This document shows positions 8,095 to 16,544 of a DNA stretch of 32,933 nucleotides, in pieces. Origin of the DNA: RGIG4576 sp964536025 (lineage in GTDB: Bacteria > Bacteroidota > Bacteroidia > Bacteroidales > Muribaculaceae); the NCBI GenBank assembly GCA_964536025.1, contig CAZHXA010000024.1:1-32933 (forward strand), in the 5' to 3' direction. Made by a program: the position numbers and the translations under genes. Every line of letters starts with the position of its first letter. The first letter of the stretch is position 1. The notes under the pieces are model-generated. The model was given only the letters and a program-made list of their open reading frames with translations, was not told the origin of the DNA and ran no database searches.

Positions 8095-8970
8095 ATGGAT
8101 TCTAATGAGTTGTTGAAGAAGGTCCGTAAGATTGAAATTAAGACTAAAGGACTGTCTCAAAACATATTTGCCGGAGAATATCATTCAGCGTTTAAAGGGC
8201 GTGGTATGACATTCTCTGAAGTACGCGAATATCAATATGGTGATGATGTTCGTGATATTGATTGGAATGTAACAGCTCGTCATAATAGACCTTATATAAA
8301 AGTCTATGAAGAAGAACGAGAAATGACGGTCATGTTACTTATTGATGTGTCAGGCAGTAGAATGTTTGGTGCTCAAGGAGTCCCTAAAAGAGAAATGATA
8401 GCCGAAATTGCTGCAACTTTAGCTTTTTCTGCTATACAAAACAATGATAAAGTAGGGTTGATGTTTTTTACCGATAAGATAGAGAAATTCATACCACCAA
8501 AGAAAGGTAAAAAACATATATTATTGTTGATTCGAGAAATGCTTGAGTTCCAACCCGAATCTTCAGGGACAGATATTAATATGGCATTAGAATATCTAAC
8601 CGGTGTATTAAAGAAGCGTTGTGCAACTTTTTTGATTTCTGACTTTATTGACACTCATGATTATTATCAATCGATGTCTATAGCAAGTCGCAAACATGAC
8701 CTAACTGCTATACAGGTTTATGATAAACGTGAAACTCAGTTGCCTGATGTAGGGTTGATGAAACTGTTAGATTCAGAGAAAAATGAAGTTCGTTGGATTA
8801 ACACAAGTTCAAAAAGTGTGCGTCAAGCATATAATAAATGGTGGTATGAAAGACAATTGAATATGAATGTAACTATGCAACGTTGCAAAGTTGAAGTGGT
8901 GTCAATTGCCACTGATGAGGATTTTGTCAAGTCTCTTATGTCTATGTTTAAGAAACGGGGGACAAGATAA
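8095..8970 (+). CDS. DUF58 domain protein (vWA-like), Bat cluster
   Basis: A 291-residue cytoplasmic protein with the DUF58 signature G-R-G-x(3)-F-x(3)-R-x-Y, then GDDVRDIDWNVTAR (49-62). The vWA-like fold shows DVSGS (84-88) as the first MIDAS loop and an SGT motif further on as the likely second loop. There is no signal peptide or membrane helix. DUF58 proteins routinely sit between moxR and vWA genes and are believed to be MoxR partners. The exact function is not known. Confidence 0.93.
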   Translation: MDSNELLKKVRKIEIKTKGLSQNIFAGEYHSAFKGRGMTFSEVREYQYGDDVRDIDWNVTARHNRPYIKVYEEEREMTVMLLIDVSGSRMFGAQGVPKREMIAEIAATLAFSAIQNNDKVGLMFFTDKIEKFIPPKKGKKHILLLIREMLEFQPESSGTDINMALEYLTGVLKKRCATFLISDFIDTHDYYQSMSIASRKHDLTAIQVYDKRETQLPDVGLMKLLDSEKNEVRWINTSSKSVRQAYNKWWYERQLNMNVTMQRCKVEVVSIATDEDFVKSLMSMFKKRGTR

Positions 8971-8989
8971 CAATTGACTTATAACAATT

Positions 8990-9985
8990 ATGAAAAGAAT
9001 CAAAAATATACTGTTATTATTTATCTTGACATTATCGGCAATATCTATTACTGCAGGTAATGTGTTGATAACGACAAAAATGGATTCCACGTTATTGTTG
9101 ATGGGCAAAAAAACAACATTACACATGGAAATTGTTCAAGATAAAGGTACAAAAGGTTTTTTTATAAACGAACACGTAGATACATTAAATTCTTTCGTTG
9201 AAGTTTCTCAGCGATTGAAAGCAGATACAAGCGATTTAGGAAATGACAGAGAACAAATAAATCGTGATATAATAATACAATCATTTGATTCCGGTATGTA
9301 TGTAATTCCGGAATTTAAATATATTGTAGGAAATGATACTTTTTTGTCAAATACTTTAACTTTAAAAGTTGTTCCTATAAAAGTTGACAGTTTAACTACA
9401 ATCAATGATTTAAAATCTATTGTTGAACCTCCATTTTTTATCACAGATTATTTACCTGATTTTATCGTGGAATATTGGTGGCTCATTTTAATAATTTTAA
9501 TAATTGTTTCTGGTGCTGTTTACGCATATATCAAATTGTTTAAAAAAGGAGAAATTCCTTTTGTTAAGAAAGAAGAAGTTATATTACCTCCATATGATGA
9601 GGCAATGATGAAACTTACTCAATTAAAGAATGAAAAATTATGGGAAGCAGGACATGATAAGGAATATTTTACTCGTTTGACTGATATCTTACGCAATTAT
9701 ATTGATAGAAGATTTGGCATTAATGCAATGGAAATGACTTCTGCACAAATTATAGATATATTACGTAAAAATGAGGAATCACATGCAGTAAATGAACAAT
9801 TGAGTAAGGTTCTTGAAATGGCTGATTTTGTTAAGTTTGCAAAAATGAGACCATTACCTGAAGATAATGAAGTCGCATATCAACGTGCTATTAATTTTGT
9901 AAATGAAACAAAACCTGTAGTTTTGACTATTGAAGATAATCCAAATGAAAACAAAGACGGAAAGGAGGATGTAAAGAATGATTAA
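8990..9985 (+). CDS. BatD-like membrane-anchored protein of the Bat cluster
   Basis: A 331-residue protein with an N-terminal signal peptide (about 1-22, cleavage near ITAG), a periplasmic beta-rich domain (about 23-160), one membrane helix (163-182) and a cytoplasmic helical domain (about 200-310, including YIDRRFGINAMEMTSAQII). The layout resembles a shortened BatD. No catalytic motif is seen. It overlaps batA by 8 nt. The batA Shine-Dalgarno sequence AAAGGAGG lies within its last codons. Confidence 0.8.
   Translation: MKRIKNILLLFILTLSAISITAGNVLITTKMDSTLLLMGKKTTLHMEIVQDKGTKGFFINEHVDTLNSFVEVSQRLKADTSDLGNDREQINRDIIIQSFDSGMYVIPEFKYIVGNDTFLSNTLTLKVVPIKVDSLTTINDLKSIVEPPFFITDYLPDFIVEYWWLILIILIIVSGAVYAYIKLFKKGEIPFVKKEEVILPPYDEAMMKLTQLKNEKLWEAGHDKEYFTRLTDILRNYIDRRFGINAMEMTSAQIIDILRKNEESHAVNEQLSKVLEMADFVKFAKMRPLPEDNEVAYQRAINFVNETKPVVLTIEDNPNENKDGKEDVKND
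9961..9968 (+). promoter_or_regulatory. Canonical Shine-Dalgarno sequence for batA
   Basis: AAAGGAGG lies 9 nt before the batA ATG at 9978 and inside the last codons of the preceding gene. Most starts in this window lack such a motif, as is usual in Bacteroidota, so this site stands out. It occurs where the batA start overlaps the upstream coding sequence. Confidence 0.6.
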
Positions 9986-10970
9986 CTTTGCTCATCCACA
10001 TTTCTTATGGCTGTTTTTATTATATATTCCTATTATATTATGGTATATAAAAAAACAAAAAACAGCTGAACCAACATTGAAAGTTTCTACATTATTACCT
10101 TTTAATAATATTGGTAAATCGTGGAAAGAATATATGCGACATGTGTTGTTTGTAATTAGATTACTTTCTATAGGTTGCCTAATAATAATATTATGTAGAC
10201 CTCAAACTTATGATAAGTGGTCGACAAGTGAAACAGAAGGAACAGATATAATAATTGCATTAGATGTGTCAACCAGTATGTTGGCACGCGACTTTAAACC
10301 AGATCGTTTTGAGGCGGCAAAAGATGTTGCATCACAATTTATTTCCGGACGCGAAAGCGATAATATCGGTATGGTAATTTTCGCCGGGGAAAGTTTTACT
10401 TTAGTTCCAATGACTACTGATAAAACTGTACTACTTAATTACATACAGGACATATCAATGGGAATGCTTGAAGATGGAACTGCTATTGGAGATGGGATTG
10501 CAACTGCCATTAATAGAATTAAAAACGGTAAAGCAAAATCTAAAAGTATTATTTTGCTTACAGATGGATCTAATAATACCGGTGTTGTTGCACCATTAAC
10601 TGCGGCTGAAATAGCAAAAGAAATGGGTGTGAAAATTTATACTATAGGCGTTGGAAGTAATGGGGAAGCTTTATATCCGGTTGGTATTAACTATTATGGT
10701 AAAATGGAGTATCAAAAAATGCCTGTTGTAATAGATGAAGGTACGCTACGTTCTATTGCAAGCATGACAGGAGGTAAATATTATAGAGCAACAAGTAAAA
10801 ATGTTTTAAAAGAGGTATTTAGTGATATAGATCGTTTGGAAAAAACTCAATTGGATGTAAAAAATTATAGTCATACAGAAGATGATTATATGAAATGGTC
10901 TATTCTATTATTTGTTTTAGTAGTCGTAGAAGTTATTTCTCGTTATACTATTTTAAGACATATACCTTAA
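9978..10970 (+). CDS. batA: BatA, vWA-domain membrane protein
   Basis: A 330-residue protein with two N-terminal membrane helices (about 5-24 and 55-73), a von Willebrand factor A domain (about 88-285) and a C-terminal helix (about 309-327). The MIDAS metal site looks complete: DVSTS (96-100), the Thr of EDGTAIGDG (T168) and the Asp of LLTDGSNN (D196). Bat proteins were described in Bacteroides fragilis as supporting aerotolerance; the molecular role is unresolved. The start overlaps the previous gene and has its own Shine-Dalgarno sequence. Confidence 0.92.
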   Translation: MINFAHPHFLWLFLLYIPIILWYIKKQKTAEPTLKVSTLLPFNNIGKSWKEYMRHVLFVIRLLSIGCLIIILCRPQTYDKWSTSETEGTDIIIALDVSTSMLARDFKPDRFEAAKDVASQFISGRESDNIGMVIFAGESFTLVPMTTDKTVLLNYIQDISMGMLEDGTAIGDGIATAINRIKNGKAKSKSIILLTDGSNNTGVVAPLTAAEIAKEMGVKIYTIGVGSNGEALYPVGINYYGKMEYQKMPVVIDEGTLRSIASMTGGKYYRATSKNVLKEVFSDIDRLEKTQLDVKNYSHTEDDYMKWSILLFVLVVVEVISRYTILRHIP

Positions 10971-11011
10971 TAAAATTTTGATAACGATTAAACAGTAATA
11001 TTTTAGAAATT

Positions 11012-12061
11012 ATGTTTAGTTTCGGGAACCCAGAATATTTATATTGTTTGACATTATTACCGCCAATAATTATTTTATATTGGTTTGCACGAAAAAAACG
11101 AGTGAAAAACTTGACGATTTTCGGGCCAAAATTAAATGAACAAGAATTAATGCCTGACGTATCAAAATACAAAGCTTGGATAAAACTTTCATTAGAGTTA
11201 ATAGCAATAGCTCTAATAATTATTATCATGGCAAGACCGAGAGCCGGTTCTAAAACTGAGGTAACAAAAGTAAGAGGCATTGAAGTTATGTTATGTGTTG
11301 ATGTTTCCAATTCAATGCTTGCAAGTTCAACGGATGAGCAAAACGGTGTTAGTAGAATGCAACGAACCAAGTTGCTTATGGATCGTGTTATTGATAAATT
11401 AAAAGATGATAAAGTTGGTTTGATTGTTTTTGCCGGCAATGCCTATACTCAAATGCCTATTACAACCGATGGTGTGTCTGCAAAGATGTTTCTAAACGAA
11501 ATAAATACCAACATGGTACCGACACAAGGTACTGCAATTGGAGCAGCTATAAAACTGGCAATGAATTCTTTTACTGATAATGAGAAATCTCAAAAGGCCA
11601 TTATTGTTATAACTGATGGAGAAAATCATGAAGATGATGCTGTTGCTATGGCAAAAGAGGCTAAAGAAAAAGGTGTACAAGTGAATGTTGTTGGTGTAGG
11701 AACAGTTAAAGGCTCACAGATACCTTTAGGTGGAGGGCAATTGATGAAAGATGATTCAGGTAATGTGGTAACAACTCGCTTGAATGAAAAAATGGCTCAG
11801 GATATTGCTTCTGCCGGTAGTGGCGTATATGTATCAGGTAATGCAATGGATGCAGTTAAAGTTTTAGACAATCAATTGCAAAAACTTTCAACAACAGAAC
11901 TTGAATCTGTTGTTTATAGCCAACATAACGAGCAATTCCCTGTTTTTGCATGGCTGACTTTATTAGTGATTTTGATTGATACATTTGTTGTAGAAAGTAA
12001 GAATTCTTGGTTGAGAAAATATAATTTCTTTTCAAAAGAAGAACAAAATGAAAAAGTTTGA
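11012..12061 (+). CDS. batB: BatB, vWA-domain membrane protein
   Basis: A 349-residue paralogue of BatA with the same layout: helices about 7-25 and 58-73, a vWA domain about 90-300, and a C-terminal helix near 315-332. The MIDAS residues are present: DVSNS (97-101), T174 in TQGTAIG, and D202 in ITDGENH. The gap from batA is 41 nt. Its 3' end overlaps batC by 14 nt. BatA and BatB are expected to form complexes in the inner membrane with their vWA domains facing the periplasm; this is inferred from related operons. Confidence 0.92.
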   Translation: MFSFGNPEYLYCLTLLPPIIILYWFARKKRVKNLTIFGPKLNEQELMPDVSKYKAWIKLSLELIAIALIIIIMARPRAGSKTEVTKVRGIEVMLCVDVSNSMLASSTDEQNGVSRMQRTKLLMDRVIDKLKDDKVGLIVFAGNAYTQMPITTDGVSAKMFLNEINTNMVPTQGTAIGAAIKLAMNSFTDNEKSQKAIIVITDGENHEDDAVAMAKEAKEKGVQVNVVGVGTVKGSQIPLGGGQLMKDDSGNVVTTRLNEKMAQDIASAGSGVYVSGNAMDAVKVLDNQLQKLSTTELESVVYSQHNEQFPVFAWLTLLVILIDTFVVESKNSWLRKYNFFSKEEQNEKV

Positions 12062-12803
12062 TAAAATAATAATAGTTCTGTTTTTTATGTTTTTACCATT
12101 GATTTCTTTCGCAAAAGGAACCAATGAGGATGTTACAATACGCAAAGAACGTGAATTTATAAGAAAAGGAAATAAGTTATATAATGATAAACGATATGCT
12201 GATGCTGAAGTTGAATATAAAAAAGCTATTGGTGAAAATGCAAATTCACAAATGGCTAATTATAATTTAGCATTATCCTTGATTAAGCAGAGTGGAGGTA
12301 CTAATGTAGAAGATGAGAATAATCCTTTGAAAACAGCAACAGAATTATTGACTTCTGTTGCAAAAAATTCTCATGATTCAGAATTACGCTCAAAAGCGTT
12401 TTATAATTTAGGCAATCTTGCTTATAATGGGCAACAATATGAGCAAAGTATTGAATTTTATAAAAATGCTTTACGTCAAAATCCTGAAGACAATGAAGCT
12501 CGTGAAAATCTAAGATTGGCTCAACTTAAGAAGCAAGAACAAAATCAGAACAAGGATAACGGACAAAATAAAGATAATAAGAAAGATAAACAAGACGATA
12601 AAAAGGAACAAGATAAGCAAGAAGAACAGAATAAAAAAGACGAAAATAAACAACAGCAACCTCAACAGCCAAAGCCGCAAGAAATGAGTAAAGATAACAT
12701 GGAACAAATTTTACAAACCATGCAAAATCAAGAAAAAACTACTCAAGAAAAGGTTAACGCTAAGAAACCACAAAATATAAGAAAGACCGGAAATCAATGG
12801 TAA
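12048..12803 (+). CDS. batC: BatC, TPR protein with charged low-complexity tail
   Basis: A 251-residue exported protein. It has a signal peptide (about 1-22, cleavage near ISFA), TPR repeats at about 36-70 and 113-160, then a tail (161-251) made almost entirely of K, Q, E, D and N, ending KTGNQW. The tail looks disordered. The start overlaps the end of batB and the stop overlaps the batD start (ATGGTAA), so the genes are probably translationally coupled. TPR repeats suggest it scaffolds the other Bat proteins. Confidence 0.88.
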   Translation: MKKFDKIIIVLFFMFLPLISFAKGTNEDVTIRKEREFIRKGNKLYNDKRYADAEVEYKKAIGENANSQMANYNLALSLIKQSGGTNVEDENNPLKTATELLTSVAKNSHDSELRSKAFYNLGNLAYNGQQYEQSIEFYKNALRQNPEDNEARENLRLAQLKKQEQNQNKDNGQNKDNKKDKQDDKKEQDKQEEQNKKDENKQQQPQQPKPQEMSKDNMEQILQTMQNQEKTTQEKVNAKKPQNIRKTGNQW

Positions 12804-14638
12804 ATCGTATATATAGTAAAATAATGAGAATAAATAATAGGGCACTAATAGCATTATTTTTCATATTATTGAGTGCTAGTGCAATCTCGGCACAAATATC
12901 GTTTACAGCACATGCACCTCGACAAGTTGTGCAAGGCAATAAATTTGATATAAGATTTGTCTTGCGAAATGCTGAAGGTTCTAATTTTAATGAGCCTAAA
13001 GTTGATGGCGTTACAAAAATATATGGACCATCATTATCAACTTCTTATAGCCAAGAATGGATTAATGGGAAGAGTTCAAGCAGTTCATCGCAAGAATATA
13101 CACTATTATATAGAGCTGATAAAGCCGGTTCATACACCATACCTGTTGCAACAATAGATGTTGAGGGTAAACGCTATTCTTCTAAAGCTTTAACGATTGA
13201 AGTTTTACCTCCTGACAAAAGTGCATCTCAAGGTGTTAATTCTCAGGGAGTAAGAATTGACGATATCGATTCTCAATCTACCTCAAAGCCATTAAATTCA
13301 AATGACCTTTTTGTAAGAATTATTATGTCTAAACAAAGAGTTTTTGAACAAGAGGCAGTTGTATGTACAATAAAATTGTATACAAAATATCAAATAAGCC
13401 AATTTATGACTACTTTGCAACCATCATTTGACGGTTTTCTGATTGAAGAATTGCCTATAGAGCCAAGTTTGAATAATGTTGAGCATTATAATGGTGAAAA
13501 TTATATGGTAGCAGAATTAAAGAAATGTATTCTTTTCCCTCAAAAATCGGGTAAATTGACAATTTCTTCAGGAAGTTATGATGTAACTGCTGTACAATAT
13601 GAATCGGTAAGAAGTTTATTTGGAATAATACGTCAACCCGTTGAAAAGAAATTGCAAGTTAAATCAAATTCAGCTACTGTAAATATTTTGCCTTTGCCAA
13701 CTCCAAAACCATCATCTTTTCAAGGTGCTGTAGGACAATTTACTGTTTCAACAAACATAAAGCCGGATAAGTTCAAAACATATGAAGCTGCAACTTATAC
13801 CGTTGATATTTCCGGTAGTGGAAATATTAAATATTTAAAAGCTCCAAGTGTAAATTTCCCTTCTCAATTTGATGTATATGATCCTCAAAATAATATAGAA
13901 GCTAAACCTTCAGGAACAACAGTTAAAGGCTCTTCTATTTTTGAATATACATTTATTCCGCAATTTGTGGGTGATTACGACATTCCTGCAAGTGAATTTA
14001 GCTATTTTGATCCTACTTCTGCAAAATATGTAACAATTAATATTCCGGCAAAAAAACTAAAAGTTGGAAAAGGTGTTGCATCAGTTTCGACAACGTTTAC
14101 AAAAGATTTTGAATTGAAGAATAAAGACATTCTTCATATAAAGTTAGGTAACTTGAATATACAGAAAATACATGAAATGTATTTAAATTCGTATCTTTTC
14201 TGGTTCTGGTATATTATACCTATTATCATTTTAGTATCAATTTTGTGGTACTACCGTAAAACTATCAAGCAACGCTCAAATATACAATTATTGAAAACGA
14301 AACGAGCTAATAAAGTTGCAAAGAAAAGGCTTAAACGAGCAAAAGAGTATATGACTGTTAATCTTAACAATGAATTCTATGCTGAAATATTAAAAGCTCT
14401 ATGGGGATATTTAAGTGATAAATTGAATATACCTGTTTCTGAGTTAAATAAAGAGAATATTTCGCTCGAATTAAGTAATTATGGAGCAGATGAACAAATT
14501 ATTAATGAATTGATTTCAATTTTGGATAAATGTGAATTTGCTCAATATGCTCCGGAATTGGGCGGAAGTAATATGGCTGAAATTTATAATGTAACAAGTG
14601 AAATAATGGATAAACTTGAAAATACAAAAAGAAAATAG
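12797..14638 (+). CDS. batD: BatD, oxygen-tolerance protein
   Basis: A 613-residue protein if the ATG at 12797 is used; that ATG overlaps the batC stop as ATGGTAA. A second ATG at 12824 would also leave a complete signal peptide. The signal ends near SAISAQ (about 32), followed by beta-rich periplasmic domains with repeated Ig-like stretches (about 34-425), a membrane helix (465-486) and a basic cytoplasmic region with a helical domain (about 490-610). The order and layout match BatD of the Bacteroides aerotolerance operon. No enzymatic motif is visible. Confidence 0.9.
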   Translation: MVNRIYSKIMRINNRALIALFFILLSASAISAQISFTAHAPRQVVQGNKFDIRFVLRNAEGSNFNEPKVDGVTKIYGPSLSTSYSQEWINGKSSSSSSQEYTLLYRADKAGSYTIPVATIDVEGKRYSSKALTIEVLPPDKSASQGVNSQGVRIDDIDSQSTSKPLNSNDLFVRIIMSKQRVFEQEAVVCTIKLYTKYQISQFMTTLQPSFDGFLIEELPIEPSLNNVEHYNGENYMVAELKKCILFPQKSGKLTISSGSYDVTAVQYESVRSLFGIIRQPVEKKLQVKSNSATVNILPLPTPKPSSFQGAVGQFTVSTNIKPDKFKTYEAATYTVDISGSGNIKYLKAPSVNFPSQFDVYDPQNNIEAKPSGTTVKGSSIFEYTFIPQFVGDYDIPASEFSYFDPTSAKYVTINIPAKKLKVGKGVASVSTTFTKDFELKNKDILHIKLGNLNIQKIHEMYLNSYLFWFWYIIPIIILVSILWYYRKTIKQRSNIQLLKTKRANKVAKKRLKRAKEYMTVNLNNEFYAEILKALWGYLSDKLNIPVSELNKENISLELSNYGADEQIINELISILDKCEFAQYAPELGGSNMAEIYNVTSEIMDKLENTKRK

Positions 14639-14645
14639 TCGAGAT

Positions 14646-15425
14646 ATGAAAAGAAATATAATATCAATATTGATTTTTTGTATAGGAGTAGTCCCTATAT
14701 TCGGACAAAGTCTTCTTGAAAAGGCAAATAGTGAATATAATAATGATAACTTTAATCGAGCATTGGAGTTGTATTTACAAGTTTCAATTGAAGAAGGTTC
14801 ATCAAGTGATTTATATTATAATATAGGTAATACATATTATCGTTTGGGCGATTTGGGGCATGCTGTCTTAAATTATGAACGAGCTTTACTCCTAAATCCC
14901 ACAAATAATGATGCCAAAGTAAACCTTGATTTTGTTAATGATAAAATACAAACAAAAGTTACTGAAAATAAGTCGTTTATAGCACAAGTAATAGATAATT
15001 TTATTGGCTTACAATCGTCTAATGCTTGGGCAGTTACATCTGTAGTTTGTTTTATTTTCGTTATTATTGGAATTTTGATATATGTATTTACTTCTACAAT
15101 AATATTACGAAAAATCGGTTTTTTTGGAAGCGGAATAATGCTTTTGGGTGTCTTAATAAGCTTAATATGTTCATTTGCAATGAAATCAAGAGTAGAAGCG
15201 TCTAATAAAGCAATAATTCTATCTCCTTCAGTAACATTAAGTACTGTTCCTCGCATTCCTAAAGATAAAACAGAAGAAGCATTTATATTAAGTGCAGGTA
15301 ATAAAGTTACTATTGTAGATTCTATTTCAAATAAACTTGGAGAAAGTTATGAAATTTGGTATGATGTGAAAGCAGACGACACGCATAGAGCTTGGTTGAA
15401 AAAAGAACATATAGAAAGAATTTAA
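14646..15425 (+). CDS. batE: BatE, TPR and SH3-like membrane protein
   Basis: A 259-residue protein using the ATG at 14646, 7 nt after the batD stop; an ATG at 14616 inside batD would add ten residues before the signal peptide and is less likely. Features in order are a signal peptide (about 1-20), TPR repeats (23-90, LYYNIGNTYYRLGDLGHAVLNYERALLLNP-like), two membrane helices (130-150, 156-178) and a C-terminal SH3-like domain (about 188-257). This arrangement is characteristic of BatE. Confidence 0.9.
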   Translation: MKRNIISILIFCIGVVPIFGQSLLEKANSEYNNDNFNRALELYLQVSIEEGSSSDLYYNIGNTYYRLGDLGHAVLNYERALLLNPTNNDAKVNLDFVNDKIQTKVTENKSFIAQVIDNFIGLQSSNAWAVTSVVCFIFVIIGILIYVFTSTIILRKIGFFGSGIMLLGVLISLICSFAMKSRVEASNKAIILSPSVTLSTVPRIPKDKTEEAFILSAGNKVTIVDSISNKLGESYEIWYDVKADDTHRAWLKKEHIERI

Positions 15426-15431
15426 TGTATT

Positions 15432-16109
15432 ATGATTGAGTATCTTGATGCTATTGACAAAAGTTTGCTTATTTATTTAAACAGCCTTCATTGTAATTTT
15501 TTTGATGTATTTATGTGGTATGTATCTAAAACTGCCACATGGATGCCTATGACATTGGTCTTATTATTTATTGTATTCCGGAAAAACAGTAAACAATCGC
15601 TATTGGTAATATTTGGAATTACACTAACTATTTTATTAGCAGATCAAATTTCTTCTGGATTAATTAAAGGACTTGTCGAAAGATTTAGACCAACTCATAA
15701 TCCTAATATAGAAAATCTTATTCATGTTGTAAATGGATATAGAGGTGGTTTATATGGTTTTGTATCAAGCCATGCTGCCAATACTTTAGGTGTTGCTATT
15801 TTTATTTCTTTATTATTTCGAAATAAAATTTTGTGTGCAACTTTAATATTTTGGTCAACCTTGGTAGCATACAGTAGAATTTATTTAGGTGTTCATTATC
15901 CCGGTGATATATTAGGAGGTATGTGCGTAGGATTCTTTAGTGGGCTAATAGCTTATAAAATTTATAATTTGTCTTCATTAAAACTGTTTAGCGTAGATAC
16001 AAACAATAGTTTCAATGTCGAAATATCTAAAGAATCACATTATATGACATACGGAATATTATGTAATCTACTTGTCACACTGATAGTTTCTTTTTTATGT
16101 GTTTTTTAG
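15432..16109 (+). CDS. PAP2-family membrane phosphatase
   Basis: A 225-residue multi-pass protein of the type 2 phosphatidic acid phosphatase superfamily. The three catalytic motifs are intact: K79-x6-R86-P87, S112-S113-H114 in place of the usual PSGH, and S148-R149-x5-H155-x3-D159. About six membrane helices are visible. Substrates in this family include undecaprenyl diphosphate, phosphatidic acid and lipid A phosphates; the sequence does not decide which. It begins 6 nt after batE and so is very likely the last gene of the bat transcript. Confidence 0.9.
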   Translation: MIEYLDAIDKSLLIYLNSLHCNFFDVFMWYVSKTATWMPMTLVLLFIVFRKNSKQSLLVIFGITLTILLADQISSGLIKGLVERFRPTHNPNIENLIHVVNGYRGGLYGFVSSHAANTLGVAIFISLLFRNKILCATLIFWSTLVAYSRIYLGVHYPGDILGGMCVGFFSGLIAYKIYNLSSLKLFSVDTNNSFNVEISKESHYMTYGILCNLLVTLIVSFLCVF

Positions 16110-16132
16110 CATAAAAAAAAGTTATTGTTTTT

Positions 16133-16164
16133 TTTGGTAGATATATAACAAACTACTAAATTTA
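16133..16164 (+). promoter_or_regulatory. Predicted promoter of the small HTH gene
   Basis: TTTG at 16133-16136 is followed after 20 nt by TAAATTTA at 16157-16164, seven of eight matches to TAnnTTTG. The spacing is right for a Bacteroidota promoter. The leader to the ATG at 16207 would be about 35 nt. Confidence 0.45.
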
Positions 16165-16206
16165 TACCAACAAAAATTAGTATTAATAATCTAAAACTAT
16201 ATTATC

Positions 16207-16464
16207 ATGTCAAAGACTATAACATTTAATGAACTTCGTCGTATCAAAGACAGTTTACCTGATGGTTCAATGCACAAAATTGCAGATAAGTTAAATTTGA
16301 CCGTACAAACTGTAAGAAATTATTTTGGCGGTTCGAATTATGAATATGGTAGTAATTGTGGTTTGCACATTGAGCCGGGACCTGAAGGAGGTTATGTAAT
16401 ACTCGATGATACACAAATATTAGATATGGCATTAGATATGCTTGAAACGGAAAACAAAGAGTAA
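16207..16464 (+). CDS. Small helix-turn-helix DNA-binding protein (conserved in Bacteroidales)
   Basis: An 85-residue protein. Residues 22-41 (MHKIADKLNLTVQTVRNYF) form a clear helix-turn-helix, with the pattern of sigma-factor- or LuxR-like recognition helices. A glycine-rich middle follows (HIEPGPEGG, 54-62), then an acidic C-terminal helix. I believe close relatives occur widely in Bacteroidales, but I cannot verify this here and no target is known to me. It is a stand-alone unit with its own promoter and a strong terminator, so it may be abundant. Confidence 0.82.
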   Translation: MSKTITFNELRRIKDSLPDGSMHKIADKLNLTVQTVRNYFGGSNYEYGSNCGLHIEPGPEGGYVILDDTQILDMALDMLETENKE

Positions 16465-16476
16465 TAATAATTAGAG

Positions 16477-16510
16477 AGGTCTGAAACGGAATAAGTTTTA
16501 GACCTTTTTC
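16477..16510 (+). terminator. Rho-independent terminator after the small HTH gene
   Basis: AGGTCTGAAAC (16477-16487) pairs with GTTTTAGACCT (16495-16505) with one G-U pair and a 7-nt loop. A T-run follows immediately. It starts 12 nt after the stop codon. Confidence 0.85.
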
Positions 16511-16544
16511 TTAAGAGTATTTATTATTTAAATCTATAAAAAAC

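Noticed and set aside
10948..11439. 163-codon minus-strand frame opposite batB
   Set aside because: batB has a full vWA domain with an intact metal site. The opposite frame has no start context or domain.
12510..12707. Minus-strand frame rich in Leu and Phe opposite the BatC tail
   Set aside because: It is the mirror of the A-rich Lys/Gln/Glu codons of batC. The hydrophobic composition is a by-product, not a membrane protein.
16112..16138. A8/T8 inverted run after the PAP2 gene as a terminator
   Set aside because: The stem would be only A-T pairs and the T-run is better explained as part of the next promoter region. It is too weak to call.
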